Notes under the pieces: model-generated
Told to the model about the DNA's origin: nothing
Seen by the model: only the letters and a program-made list of their open reading frames with translations
Database searches by the model: none
From: Dysidea avara
Taxonomy: Eukaryota > Porifera > Demospongiae > Dictyoceratida > Dysideidae
NCBI RefSeq assembly: GCF_963678975.1
Contig: NC_089279.1
Coordinates: 26,460,004 to 26,524,003 of the forward strand
DNA length: 64,000 nt
Direction: 5' to 3'
Program-made: the position numbers and the translations under genes
Part shown: positions 34,240 through 46,348 of the stretch, piece by piece
Numbering within the stretch: position 1 is the first letter of the stretch
Layout of the letters: each line of letters starts with the position of its first letter

Positions 34240-35465
34240 CACTTTCATTGGTGAATTCTACCCCTCTCTATGTTCGCGAAAGGAAGAGCGAAAGAAAGCT
34301 GCCACTTTCGTCAAAACCACCGCCAAAATCCATCACCAAGGTAACAACAAAAATTTTGTCGACTTTCAATGTGTATTAATTATATGAGCGACAAGCGGCT
34401 GATGCTGGGAACGGTGCAGAGTTGTTCCATTATTATATTAAAGTAAGATGTCATACTAGCAATTGCACTATTTTAGTGTCATTGTATGTAGTCACGTTGC
34501 GCAGTGACGCTCGCAGTGACGATGAACATCACTACACTGATTGCACGTGACAGCACGTGTCGAAATGTGACATGTTGGCTCGGTGAGTTACAGTTTGTTA
34601 GTTAGGGCATAGATACTGGAGAGTAGTATCTATGACTATGGTTATCACCACTGCCAGTTCACTTAAGGACTCTGCCCAGTCTAAGGAACTGTTGTATGTG
34701 GTAGTGAGTCATTAGTGCAATGCATGTATGGTATTGGCCTGCAGAACGAAGGGGTTGGCTTTTTTCAGTGCTTGTTCTGTTTTACTTTAGGATACTAAAC
34801 TCATAGATTTTTTGCTTAGGTTTCCTGGGCTAGTGGTAAGCACCTCATACAGGTTCTGCCTTCTGTACAAACCCTCCAGTGCCCAACTGGAATAATAATA
34901 AGTGCTGTTGGTTTCCTATCCACTGCCTGCACACTCTGCACTAAATGTCCTTTTTTGGTTTACCTGTACTGGTTCACTTGTAAGGGTGTCAGTGTATTTT
35001 TTATGCAGTTTGCTATTGTTGTGTCCACACAAATAAGTGGCTTGGAATGCTATGAATGTTATAATAAAATAATCGATCGAACCTGACCAAATGTAGATAT
35101 ACCTGAGAACGGGATGGGGAGCAGAATTTATTTGGAGTAGATCAAGCTTGACTCGGGCCAATTTTATTTTCAAGGGGCCATCTACCTGGCTGGGACCTGC
35201 ATGGTGTTAGCTGGGGCCTAGGGGAACCATAGATAGTAAACTCGTTTACTGCTTTGGGACCCAGCTTACTCATTGGTCTCACAAGGCCCAACCACTAGCT
35301 GGCCATCTCCAATAGTGGATCGATGGGGAATTTTGGGGCAAATTCTGCCGCCCCTCCCTTTGTGGAGGAGCCGTACTTCTTTTGATTGAAATACTAAACC
35401 TTAATTTATCAGGCCACAATCAATTTGTGTAACTCCTAAAAACAAAAGGAAAAGCAACTGTCAAA
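34240..35465. other. Interval with promoter side of the gene above and a MITE remnant
   Basis: The right side of the minus-strand gene begins here and should include its promoter. 34960-35125 shares with 53560-53700 'tttatgcag', 'ggcttg.aatgct', 'aataaaataat' and 'gaatttatttggagt', so it is a partial copy of the MITE at 53366-53705. No other gene seen. Confidence 0.5.
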
Positions 35466-35472
35466 CTTTCAC

Positions 35473-36055
35473 CATAGATAATAGACACCCCTACCTGGAT
35501 TGGAAGCACCCATATAGTGCCCATACAAAACTACTGTTCTATCCGCGTTTAGCGCCTGAAGTTTTCAAACACTCTTTTTCATTCGAAGATTCTGTTTTAC
35601 TGTCTGGATACAGCTCGGTTGCTTTAACTAGTAAGTGTAGTAGATTGTTTCTTGGGTGGCGATTGGCCTACTACTGGTATAGGCGCTTTCCGTATAAAAA
35701 GTATTTGAACATGTTTGTGAAAATGGCGGGGTGAACAAGTTTAGGTTAAGGCTGATGCTTATTACTAACTAATGCTACGTGTACTGGTATGTGTTTCATG
35801 GTATATTCGCTCCAGTTTAGTCAAGTATCACCTTTCGCGCTTGTCAAACTTCTAGCTAATACACATCAGTACACCCACTATGAATAGGCCAAACCTTATA
35901 TTCCATAGCGGTAGGTTTACTACTCACCAGTAAGCAAAACATGTTCTTATAAAATATACTCCCGGTACTGTGTACAGTATAAGGGGCGCGAAGCGTGGAT
36001 AGATTAGGTGGCGCTTAGAAGTTTCCAATCCAGTATGGGGTGTCTATTATCTATG
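35473..36055 (+). mobile_element. DNA transposon derivative, 583 bp
   Basis: Ends 'catagataatagacacccc' and its complement, with CTTTCAC repeated directly outside both ends, a 7-bp target duplication. The sub-terminal part pairs further ('tggattggaa' and 'ttccaatcca'). No coding. Confidence 0.88.
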
Positions 36056-36059
36056 CTTT

Positions 36060-37080
36060 CACCCAGCACCTTTGTGCATAGTAAGCACCTCTAAAAATAA
36101 TTACCATGTTGGAGTTTAAGACATTCTAGCCATTAAAACAGCTTTTAACACTTCACAAAGCCAATACTACAGTAGGTGTATGAGGTGATTATTTGCTGCT
36201 TTAAAAATACAAGATAATCTACTATCCTCAATTACCTACAGTTTGTGCCCCTCCCATTGCCAGCTCCTGGTCTGATCTCTGTCAAAAGAATTTGACGAAT
36301 TGGTTTAATTCTTCAAATTTAAATTTGTCAAATGTTTATAAGCGCCCTTAAAAGTACAGGTTTTGCCTACAATTTCTTGATTTTCGTCAACATTTTATTC
36401 GTCAAATCTGCTGAAGTCTGAATTCGTCAAATAGTTCTTACGTCAAAATTTCCTTGCGTACGGTATTTGACTAAAATGCAGCACAAAGTGCAAACTGAAT
36501 GGATTAATGCAAATTTAGTCACATACCATATAAGGTTACCACTTACAATTATTAGTAACAATAACACTTACCTGGATGCAGTAAAGTAAGTGGATGCAGT
36601 AAAGTAAGTCAATAAGCAATACAGCTAGTTCCAGTTAGTACAATAGGCATTAAATAGAGTGTGTACATGTGTAATGACTAATCTAGTGAAATTATATTTG
36701 ATGCAGGCAGGGATGAGAAACTGGTATGTCAATTGGAGTGGCCTTATAAGGTGTTCAATTCCTACGCTATACGTGAATTATTCAAAATCTGTAAAAGTGG
36801 CTGTAAATAAAAATTTCAAAAAATAATTTACAATGTGAATTCAGACACACAAGTGTTGTATACTCAACATTGATCTGAAATCTGCTTGTACAGATGCACA
36901 CCATGAAATGCAGAGTTTGTGATACGTACATACAATTTCATTGTGCATGAAAACATTGAATAAAAACCAGCTGCATACGTAATTTCTGCAGAGATACATG
37001 GAAAGTTGTATTTTTTTGTCCACCGTGACAAACTACAGTGTATGAATTATTGTCTTGTTTATTTGTAATTGGTTTTTTTG
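36060..37080. other. Non-coding interval
   Basis: 36270-36480 repeats 'attcgtcaaat' type words and ends 'gtacggta', like the sub-terminal parts of TA-flanked MITEs, but I cannot define ends. 36583-36610 has a short direct repeat 'ggatgcagtaaagtaagt'. Confidence 0.4.
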
Positions 37081-37083
37081 TAT

Positions 37084-37378
37084 CAGGGGTGGATCCAGAC
37101 TTTTTAAAAGGGGGGAGGGGTTCTAGTCTGGAATTGCAACTTCAGCTTAGCTGTAAGTCGAAAACAAAAAAAGGTCATCACCTGCTGGCAATAGCTGCCA
37201 CTCACCATACTATAGATGCCTTCACCAACTATACTTCCTTATTTAATACTGTATACATAGCTTAATACACTGCTCCTCTTAAGAATACTGTGACTGCTCT
37301 ATTAGAGTGTCTCAAGTAAGAGAAGCTTTCAAAAGGGGGGCTCCATGGAACCCTTTGAACCCCCTGGATCCGCCCCTG
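37084..37378 (+). mobile_element. hAT MITE family H, copy 1
   Basis: Ends 'caggggtggatccag' and the complement of 'caggggcggatccag'. It matches 59265-59563 along most of its length, including 'gactgctctattagagtg'. No clear target duplication at this copy. Frames crossing it are by-products. Confidence 0.85.
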
Positions 37379-37706
37379 TGCATTGCTGTAGTATGTAAAC
37401 TACAACTGTGTATATGCATACACGCTCAAACTACATACACAGTACGTAATCACCCATATTTATTTGTGTGCTCTATTAGAAACACACAGCATCCAAGTTT
37501 ACATGTAAAAGATGGTCTGTACATAGTCAGTCAGTGTAAAGTGGCTACTGTCAAGTATTAGCCCACTGTGTTGACATAAGCCACAGACAAAAGCACCATG
37601 ACAAACTGTAGGTCATAGCATAGTGCTAAATGTGATCAAATACTTGAATATGTAACATGTTTCATCTGTAGGTTACTTGTTAAATCATCCACTTATACAA
37701 TAGCTA

Positions 37707-37841
37707 GACACCAAGACCAAGGGAACTAAGCGATTTAGTAACCCTGATGGCCCGAGGCTATAGCGTCCCGACCGCAGCAAGGGCACTACTAAGGGCCAGA
37801 GGGGTTACTAAATCACTTAGTTCCTGTTGGTCATGGTGTTT
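37707..37841. repeat. Snap-back element, 135 bp
   Basis: The left arm 'gaactaagcgatttagtaac' pairs with the right arm (complement 'gaactaagtgatttagtaac'), and outer 'acaccaagaccaa' with 'ttggtcatggtgtt'. The inner part 'ctatagcgtcccgaccgcag' forms the loop region. Words of the arm occur again at 38120-38180. Confidence 0.87.
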
Positions 37842-37892
37842 AACTTATTTAGACTATGGTTTAAAGTACGTACCTTTATAGCCAGAGCATGA

Positions 37893-38156
37893 GTGTGGGG
37901 TGAAAGAGCAATGGAGAACAGCGGAACGGTTTCTTCTTACAGTGCCCACAACAATAATTATTCAAACGGTTACCAGAGTAACAACAGAACTACAGTAGAT
38001 ACGCTGCTTAGTTTACTATTTGTCCAGAATTATTCACAGAACATGGAGAAGAAGAGTATTACAGTATTATCAAGTACTCCAGTGTGCCTTTTATGTTATA
38101 ATTATTTATCATGTACCAAATTGCTTGAGGGTGGGTTACTAAGTGAACATGTGTAG
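37893..38156 (+). CDS. Possible coding exon, Asn/Ser/Tyr-rich (doubtful)
   Basis: An open frame with ATG at about 37911 (MENSGTVSSYSAHNNNYSNGY...) in a good start context, 'gagcaATGGAG'. It is polar and Asn-rich, then turns hydrophobic. It lies between the snap-back element and a second piece of its arm, so it could be the interior of a larger element. No splice partner found. Confidence 0.22.
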   Translation: MWGERAMENSGTVSSYSAHNNNYSNGYQSNNRTTVDTLLSLLFVQNYSQNMEKKSITVLSSTPVCLLCYNYLSCTKLLEGGLLSEHV

Positions 38157-38189
38157 GTGACTAAGTGATTTAGTAAACCTGTAAATGAG

Positions 38190-39690
38190 CCATACCAACA
38201 CTGACAATTGTTTGTGGCTGTGGAATAAAAGCAGGGATTAATGGCGAATTGGTGACCGCCTAGTATTGTCATTTTGAAACACTGGTTTCCTCATAACAGT
38301 TTTGTCTTTCTTTGCACCATTGCAAAGTATAAACACAGTAGAATTCAGAAATATATTGAACCTCATAGAACCTCTTCATCAATATTTTGTACAGGTACCA
38401 TTCACTCACATGAAATTTCAAGCGAGTGTATAACGTAATGTATATTGGGTTTGTCCTATCACTTCTGGTTGGGTTCATTATGGAACTTTGGTTTTGTGGT
38501 GATGAATTTTACTTATCCTGCCTTTGTAGGCTGAAGGTATTAGTAGGCTAAGTTTCTGGTAAATTTTTGTTCGAAAGAGTAACCTACATAGTACATACAG
38601 GATTATGTCTGGTGTATTTAGTAATTAGTTTATAACAATCTCTGTTGCAGGTGGCACTAGTATGAGAGGAATTATCTAGAGCTTCAGTTGACGTCTCAAC
38701 ATCTGTAGACTGGATGGTGGTTTTAGATGGAAATCTCTTTAAAGGACTCTCCATGTAAAGGACACTGTATAAGGAAGGTTTTCTGTAGACCTCTACCAAT
38801 ACAAATGTACCTCCGAGAAAGAACAATCTTATACCAGTAAAGTTTTATAAAGTCCCAAAGTGTTCATTAAATAGGGTTTCACTGTATGTATAATATATCA
38901 AGAAACACTATCCATAGTATATGCCTAATGGTGGCACAAGTTGTAATCAGTTTTCATACAAATCAATGTACAGCATGTTTACAAATATTGCAGAATACAA
39001 TTAACAAAGTGAAAAATCTCACTCAAGTATTTTTACTTGTGCTATGGTGGCACTGTAGCGACAATTCTTGCTTCCTGAGGGTTTGCATGCCTGTAAAGAA
39101 CACAAATTACACTAGACTTCTTTTCATACTTACATACGTACCACACTGTCAATGCTAAAGTCACCAAAATCTCACAAATGATAGCTGAGTGACCAGCGAG
39201 GTCCAGGTGTGCCAAATAATGTCCTCCAAGTCTGGCTACAGTGATGATTATTTATCCAGTGCCCAATGCATCCATTGCCACAGAAATTCTGGAGATATAT
39301 TTGAGTGACATAAACACTGACGGTATTAAACTACTGTACTAAGGACTACGGCAATACTTGTAGTAATTTACACACACTTTACAACTGGGATACCTATATA
39401 CATAGTTCACTGATGATTGGGACACCAGTAGTTCATGGTTTTATTTGTAATAGTTTTAGAGTACACAGATTTAAAACTCTGAAATCCAGACACTCTACTC
39501 ATTGTATGGTACTTTACAAAATAAAGTTTTGGAAAGTATTGCTAGCAGTTCATGAGTCTTTACAGGCAGTTCATAAACCATCGCGAACAATTCACAAAGC
39601 TTAATGAACACAATTGGATACAGTCCGTTTGTCAACAATTTGGGAAGCTTCGCAAATTTGGTGGAATTTTTTTTACATAGTACCGTAGTA
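38190..39690. other. Non-coding interval with MITE fragments
   Basis: 38690-38885 ('ctctccatgtaaaggacac', ending 'tttcactgta') looks like a decayed TA-flanked MITE. A hydrophobic frame near 38430-38520 and one on the minus strand near 39165-39290 are interrupted or unsupported. Confidence 0.35.
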
Positions 39691-40075
39691 ATGTATACAC
39701 ATTCAGGCTCCTGAAATTAGGACACATCAAAAATCAGGACACTTGTCTTGGTATCATTTGTATTAGTGTGTTTGACCCCTGAAACCAGAGCACCTCACTA
39801 ACAAGGACACCTTGATAATCAGGGCACTTGTCAATAGTCAGATTGTGTGCTATACATGTAGGCCCCTCCCTTTGTTATCCAACAGAACTTTCCTGTGTGG
39901 TGTGTCTGCATCAGTGGCTTCAAAAATGTCAGCCTGATCTTTGTGCAAAGTGCTATTCAACTTCAACATGCTTGGCAGCTATACTAGAAGAACACAGTAT
40001 GAATCACTTGTCTATGGTCCCAGTTGTACGCACTCCTGAAATCCCACTAAATTGAGACACTTGAGTGAAACAGTA
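39690..40075. mobile_element. Decayed MITE with 'ggacac' words
   Basis: 'ttcaggctcctgaaattagg' and several 'aggacac' or 'gacacttg' repeats resemble the interior of pogo-like MITEs. Ends not defined. The frame at 39828-40055 lies inside it. Confidence 0.35.
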
Positions 40076-40079
40076 TTAT

Positions 40080-41228
40080 GCCGTGAGAGTGATACCATCA
40101 CTTTTATTTCTTTATACCAAAACTACAAAGCAGATACAAAATACATTACCTTTAAACGTATTAGAACCAGCCAAGAACAAAAAGACGGCTCACTCTGACC
40201 ACTGATTACTGCCCCTATGATGGGCATCACCATGTATTCTTTGGTACTAGGCTAATGTACATAAACTAACCCAGACTTGTAACTGGCTGCAGTACAAATC
40301 AGTTTTGGCTAGTAGGACTTGAAACTGGATTTTTCTGTGCATCAGAGTAGTGTGGAGCCATACGTACTAAAATACGTTTAAAGATCTGAAGCAATTATAC
40401 AGTATTCAAGTGTTCTGCAACATATAATCAAGTGCTCATGAATACTACTATATGTACACTGGCCATGTAAGTGGTCTTAACAATCATTAATAAGCTCCAC
40501 AGCTACATCATGCAAGCAATCAGAAAATAGATCACATAGGGTGTACATGCACAACACAATCACACACATGCATCATAGACATACGACTCTTAATAGGGAT
40601 TAGAAACAACACCATGTGCCTTAACATTTCTCTTTACTGTAGACTATCAGTGTAGGTTTTAATTAGTAGAATACAAAAGTTCTCTACGGTTGAGCGATAC
40701 AAGTTGCTTTGGTGGAAGTCACTGACTCCTTTCCCACAAAAGAAACTCGTCATATCGTGCCGTTTCAGTATTGCTTCTACACCAAGGTACGTTTCTGTTC
40801 CTGTAGTAGCTGTATACACCTTCTGGTATTGACGATACATGGCTTTTAAAAACCTCTTTGGTCATTAGAATGTAAGCCACACCTCTAGTTTAAACGTTGT
40901 GTATTTCCTTGGCTAGGTGTTGTTGTACCGTCGTGTTTCTGTACTCCTAACTCTACACAGCTGCTGTCTAGTGTAACTGTTTGTCTTTCAAGCTTTAATC
41001 TAATGCCAAAGCTGTGGAACAAATTATGTACCACACTTCACTCGTAGGTTCTAAATCACTCTCACTAAACCTTTAAAACTTCATTAGGGGACAATTAAAT
41101 TAGTATACGATACAAATTATGGAAACCACTGGTAACATTCGAAACAAGCCTATTTCTGGCTCGTAACACTGTTTTCAATCCATATTAGGAGTTGTACATC
41201 TATGTATGCATGCGCATTACAAACTCAC
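40080..41228. other. Non-coding interval
   Basis: No gene or clear element supported. Confidence 0.35.
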
Positions 41229-41229
41229 A

Positions 41230-41450
41230 CTACACACACACACACACACACACACAAAAGCAAGTGCAGTCACACCTACTCAGTAAACCAACACCTGTGT
41301 CATGAGGGAGGAACACAGGTAAATCCTCCTAGAGCAGGATACTCTTGGTATGAGTCTGATTTAAATTTCTACCCTTGGGTTACAAATCTCCAACCACTAC
41401 CTGACCTAGCTTGGGGTCGGTGGGTGTGACATTGATAGGTACACAGCAAC
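41230..41450 (-). mobile_element. Decayed copy of the tRNA-derived SINE
   Basis: An (AC)n array at 41230-41256 is followed by 'actcag', 'caggtaaatcctcc.agagcagg' and further words shared in order with 20490-20560. The tRNA-like head is not recognisable. Confidence 0.5.
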
Positions 41451-41454
41451 TAGT

Positions 41455-41995
41455 ACCCAGCCCACACAGTTTCATGATTGTGTAACAATTTAGTAGGCTA
41501 CACACTTCACAGATAAAGAAAACAACAACTAGTTCTACCAGCAGTTATTCTAAATAATGACCTTCTTCAAAAATGCCTAACAAATATTGATCTTTTCTAT
41601 CCTAACATAGATAATATACAACAGGCATTGTGTTTATGGTATTTAATAATGGCAAGGCACTTTTTATCTACAAGCATTTAAAATAAGATTAACTTAGTTG
41701 AAGATGCATTCACGTATAACAATGCGCAAACCTACTAAACAACCAAAATTGATAGGATGCACCTAGTTTAGTACAGAATACCTTTGGGAATCAGTTAAAA
41801 CGCCTTCAGCTCTGACGACGCTGTCACCTCCTTTCTCCAACAATAAAGGCGCGTGCTAATCACAAGCAGTATGTAATTAGCACATAAACATCGCGTTAGC
41901 AGTACACAACTGCAGGTGGCGTGAATCCCACAAACTTCATGCGACAAGTGTTCGTGTGCTACTTACATGACGAGCATGTGCTATGAACATCACTG
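41455..41995. other. Non-coding interval
   Basis: No supported frame or element. Confidence 0.35.
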
Positions 41996-42960
41996 TTTTA
42001 ACAGTGTATACTGAGCAGTATATGCTCAGTATAATATGGTGTTACACCATATACTGCTCTGTACACAACAGTCTGCCATGCACATAACACCATGCATATA
42101 CTGCTGTGTACACATGATTGCCACCTACACATCTGTAGACAACCACTTTAGTTTCCTCTGTCTTCATCATTCAATGGGATAAAGTATCAATTGGATCTGC
42201 AGCATTAAATTATACCTAAAAGATAACCTTCGCATAGCCGTTAGCGCAAAAGGCCCCTTGAGCCCAATACTTGTTATGCTTGTTTACTTGCAATAATCAA
42301 CTGGCTTCAATTAAAATGGTTAATGTATGTCTACGCAGAAGCCAATGGGAGTTTCCGTTACCAGGTAGATCACATTTCATATTAAACTGTCTTTATTCTT
42401 TTCCTTAAATTCCTTACACAATATACTGCTCTGTACACAACTGCCACCTACACATCTGTAGATGATCACTTTAGATTCCTCTGTTCCATCAGTCAATGGG
42501 ATAAAATATCAGTTGGATCTGCAGCATAAAATTATACCTAAATAATAATCCAATATATACTGCCAAGATACCATGAAAGTATTGTGAGGCTGGTTTCCAG
42601 TCAATATTTATTTGTAAGAAAGTGCAAACCTCCATGCATATATGATTCCTGATGTACAATGCTATCATACTGTATAAACACAGACTAAATTTTGGAAAAT
42701 TACCCTCATGGTCACACCTGAAACAATTAGAATTTTTGAAACTAGCATAGTGCTGTTAGAAGCAAAATACACTTTACAAACATTTCTTGTAATTCGAGGT
42801 ATATATCTATGGTGATATTATACCGTATAACCAAGCCCAAAATGACCCAAAATGCTTCCACTGTTTCTCAACTGACATGAAATTGACAGTATATATTTTC
42901 CATAGTGACTGACTGGTTTAAGATTATTGACACCCTAATTTGTAAATGCACATGGTATTA
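41996..42960. repeat. Repeat family B, second locus
   Basis: Begins with a palindrome around 'gagcagtatatgctca' and 'ggtgttacacc'. It matches, inverted, 32290-32740, and 42830-42920 matches 32040-32150. It also repeats within itself: 42130-42230 and 42430-42545 share 'cacctacacatctgtaga' and 'aatgggataaa'. Probably a large non-autonomous DNA element, ends not defined. Confidence 0.65.
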
Positions 42961-43179
42961 TAAGGCATGACATGTTCCTCAGCAGTTCTTTCCCAAGCCA
43001 TTCTGTGCTTCAGTCATGCATCCTTGGTGCCCTTACTGAACACACACAATTAAGAGCTTGGCACAACAAGTCTCAAGAGATGGCTATATAGCGTAATTGA
43101 CTTAACATTGCCAAAACTGAGCTAAATCTACTGTAGTCAATGTAAATCCATTGAACTGCACATAGTTAGTTTATTTATT

Positions 43180-43330
43180 ATTAGCTTTACAGCATACATA
43201 CAACAAGATATGTACAATATACTGTAATCACAAGTAGTTATTAATATCTAATGTCCAGTATGCTGAAGGTCCACTGGCATCCAGTGCCAGTGGCCAAGAG
43301 TAAAGTCGAACTTGGTGTCAGATGTTGAAA
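43180..43330 (-). mobile_element. Retroposon 3' end (tail family T), copy 1
   Basis: Read on the minus strand it gives 'gccactggcactggatgcc', 'agtggaccttcagca', 'ctgtaaagct' and an AATAAATAAA-like tail. The copies at 53740-53925 (plus) and 62440-62600 (minus) share this order. Typical of 3' ends of LINEs or SINEs with short-repeat tails. Confidence 0.65.
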
Positions 43331-43649
43331 GAAGCAGAGTTGGTCATACTGATTTTGATCTAACAGAGCCTGTAAGTCCTGCTGGATAGCAGAGGGAATA
43401 AAGATATCAGATGAAAATTAAAGATAATAACAGCGTGTTCTTCATACTGATAATGTCAGTGCCTACAATGAGTAAACAAAGCAGCAAGACAGGTGATGGA
43501 AAAAGCCGCCCCTGGGCCACGGTTTACTTTACATGGTTTAAGCAACTAAAGAAATAATTGCTGTTGTGTGTGAAGAAGAACTGCTGATCGAGTTAATTGA
43601 CTGTGGAATGAAAAAATGTTTCAGTAGTCAGCTGAAGGAACCATTCTGT

Positions 43650-44063
43650 CAATGACTTAACTTGCCATCATTACATTATAGACGTTATAGAGGTGACATG
43701 ATTGCTGTCTACAATATGCTACATGATAAGTATGATATAGACCATTCTGATTTTTTTACTTTTTCACCCATTACCCATACCAGAGGTCATACATTTAAGC
43801 TATTTAAATATTTTTCAAGAACAGATGCCAGGAAATATTTTTTTACAAGAAGAGTTGTTGAACCATGGAATAATTTACCCCAAGAAGTAGCATGTGCAGC
43901 ATCAGTTGATGATTTTAAGAAATTGATTGACCAATATTCATCTAACACTATGTATAAATGTATGTAATTAGTCTACTTGTACTTTTTTTACCTGTTGATC
44001 AGGTGTAACAGGCTGTTTAGCCTTATAAATTACCTGTAATAAATAATAATAAAATAAATAATG
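43650..44063 (+). pseudogene. LINE (CR1/L2/jockey-like) C-terminal fragment
   Basis: A frame of just over 100 codons from about 43650 to 43967 gives LPSLHYRRYRGDMIAVYNML at its start, later THTRGHTFKL, and near the end FFTRRVVEPWNNLPQEV and SVDDFKKLID. This is the common extreme C-terminus of reverse transcriptases of CR1/jockey-like LINEs. It ends at a stop, and a 3' tail follows with 'gttaggctgt'-like words, 'ttacctgtaataaataata' and more TAA repeats. The 5' part of the element is missing, as usual for a truncated insertion. The flanks on both sides share 'gctgttgtgtgtgaa' and 'gctgaaggaacc'. Confidence 0.85.
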
Positions 44064-44069
44064 ACATAT

Positions 44070-45060
44070 GCAAACAAGACTACATAATATTATTATGTAC
44101 TCTTGATACAAATCAAAAGATTCTTTTGGAAAACCTTCTGAGTGTTGAATCCAATACTCCTATTAAAACCAACGTAATACATGAATATTTCAGTGCAACA
44201 TCGTGGCCTAATACGGTCTTCCCAAGCTTCTATAGCTGTTGTGTGTGAAGAACTGTTTTTAGAATGTTCTGTGAAGATCACTTTAATGAATGAAAAAATG
44301 TTTTTGTAGTGAGCTGAAGGAACCTTTCTGTTACTGATACAATTAAAGATTCCTTTGACTGCCTTGAATCCAATACTCCTATCAAGACCAACATAATAAT
44401 ATTTGCAGTCAATCATTTTTCTCAGTCTTCCCAAGCCTCTTCATGCAACATTCAAAAACAGTGTAGTCATTTACTTATACTGCAGAAATTCAATGCAATA
44501 CTCCAATGCATCTATCCACCAGAAAAAATTGATTTGAAACAATGCCATCTGAATTGTAATTGCAAGTGATATCGATTGCTCCTGCTCTCTTGCCAAAACA
44601 TACATCTGGGATTTCCACCAACTAACCAAACTTTTCTCAGTGCCTAGTTCAAAAAGACATTACTTTAGTGAATTTTCTACACACCTTTAGTGCAACTCTC
44701 AGTTTCCCACAAAATTTTATTTAAACCCTACATGACCAGTGCTTGACTGCATGAGTCTATTCCATTGCAGAGAAGGTTGGATAAGATTTCAGCTTCTCCT
44801 GGTGCTAGATGTATATGTGTAGGAGGGACTGTCAGTACCATTCTGGACAGCCTAGAAAAAAGAAAAAAATTCCTGATCAGACAGAAAAATTTACACCCAC
44901 TATATCAATTACACTTAAATTAAGCTATGTAATTACATACAACAACTATTCCATTCCTTTGTTTGCCCCTGTAGTAATTGTAATAAGTCCCCAAACCTCC
45001 AACTTTGATCACCTGTAACCTTGCTTTAAATGTGTTTTATATAATCTCAATAATTACTAT
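44070..45060. other. Interval with an internal repeat
   Basis: 44093-44434 on the minus strand encodes the phrase YYVG.(D/N)RSIGF twice, because the DNA 'ccaatactcctat.aa.acca' occurs twice (near 44150 and 44370). Parts also match 43558-43640. I regard it as repeat DNA interrupted by the LINE, not a gene. Confidence 0.4.
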
Positions 45061-45062
45061 AT

Positions 45063-45723
45063 AACTACTACAGCTCTCTCTCACTCATCTGGTGCTAGCA
45101 GTGTGTGGCTCAAAGCTATTCCTCAAGTCTCCTTTGCTCTGGCTATTCCTGGTCCTGAGTTTGTTGTTGGCCTTCGTATGTGACTTGGAATTCCTCTATT
45201 TCCACTTTCCCCATTATGTGTGTGCCTTACTTCCATTGACCAATTTGGTGATCACCTTCTGGAATGATCCCATGGTCCTATGAGAATTCGTCACCATGAT
45301 GCTTTAGTTGATATTGTCTGTCATGCTCTATTCGGGAGTTTTAAAGGAGCAACGTGTTTTTTATGGAGATCATTCCCACCCAGGTGATGTGTACCACCCT
45401 GAGTTTCAGTATGGGCATCTGACTTATTTTGATGTGTCAGTTCATAGCACTACCCAGCCTTCTCACATTTCTTCTTCTTGTGCTGGGGTAGCTGCTGCAG
45501 CTGGTGAGTTAGCCAAGGACCATTAAGATGCTGTAGAGGAGGCGGGGTGTGACTTTGTCCCACTTGTTGTAGAAACTTTTGGTGTTTGGTCACCATTTGC
45601 ACTTCGAACCCTTTGTACCATCACTGACCATACCACAACCAGAAGTGGTGCACCAACTAAACAGGGCCGTAAACATTTATTACAACAACTTTCAGTTTCT
45701 TTATGGACAAATAATGCCAAATG
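45063..45723 (+). pseudogene. Non-LTR retrotransposon C-terminal remnant
   Basis: A frame broken by several stops and at least one frameshift can be followed. It carries a GASSVWLKAIPQ segment, then LGIPLFPLSP, then DQFGDHLL, SHGPMRIRHHDALVD, then VFYGDHSHPGDVYHP, YFDVSVHSTTQPS, CAGVAAAAGELAKDH and finally PLVVETFGVWSPFALRTL. The HPGDVYHP..FDVSV part looks like a nuclease core of the PD-(D/E)XK type, found after the reverse transcriptase in some animal retroelements. Breaks include TGA codons at about 45177 and 45266, a frame change near 45330-45345, and a TAA at 45524-45526. Not functional. Confidence 0.75.
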
Positions 45724-45724
45724 A

Positions 45725-46335
45725 TTTTATGGTACTGGGCTTTGCAGTGTGAGGACACTAATTTTCCTTTCCCCAAACCCCTGTTGTAATTGTGCTTGTG
45801 GTTTAGTTGTAGAGTAGTTTGCATTGTAATTTTGTCTTTGCGAATACTTCATTTTTCTTAACAAAAAAATCACTTACGTATGCTACTAATAACTAGCTAA
45901 TTAAGGGGAATAGCTCTTGCAGTGACAGACTTGCGTGATCATGTATTAAAAGATTCGAAGTTTCTTTCAGGAGTTCATTAGACTAAATAGTCCCACAATT
46001 AATAATATATTACTGATGGCAACTATAAATCTATGACTAAACCCACAATCGATCTGTTAATTATTTCGATCTATACTTGCAGACTTGTGTGACACGTTTG
46101 ATCACCTGGAGGTCCGGTACCACCGATATATTGTAAGCAATAGTAAATAAGCTTTATGTGTTCCATTTCGTGGTTCCGTGGTTTATAGACCCTCATCCCG
46201 GCGTTCCGTAGTTTAGACCCCACCCCCGCTATATGAACGGAGTTCTAGCTAGCTATACATGTACGTATGTCTAGCTATCTATCTGGTTATTTTTTAATTT
46301 GTGTTGCATCATCGCATTTAGCTTGCCACCGGCAT
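45725..46335. other. Interval upstream of the first MGN gene
   Basis: No gene. The region from 46090 on is likely to hold upstream control sequence of the gene at 46443. Confidence 0.4.
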
Positions 46336-46340
46336 TTCAG

Positions 46341-46348
46341 TATAAAAG
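46341..46348 (+). promoter_or_regulatory. TATA box of the first MGN gene
   Basis: TATAAAAG, 95 bases before the ATG at 46443. This spacing would give a start of transcription near 46371 and a 5' UTR of about 70 bases without an intron. Confidence 0.65.
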
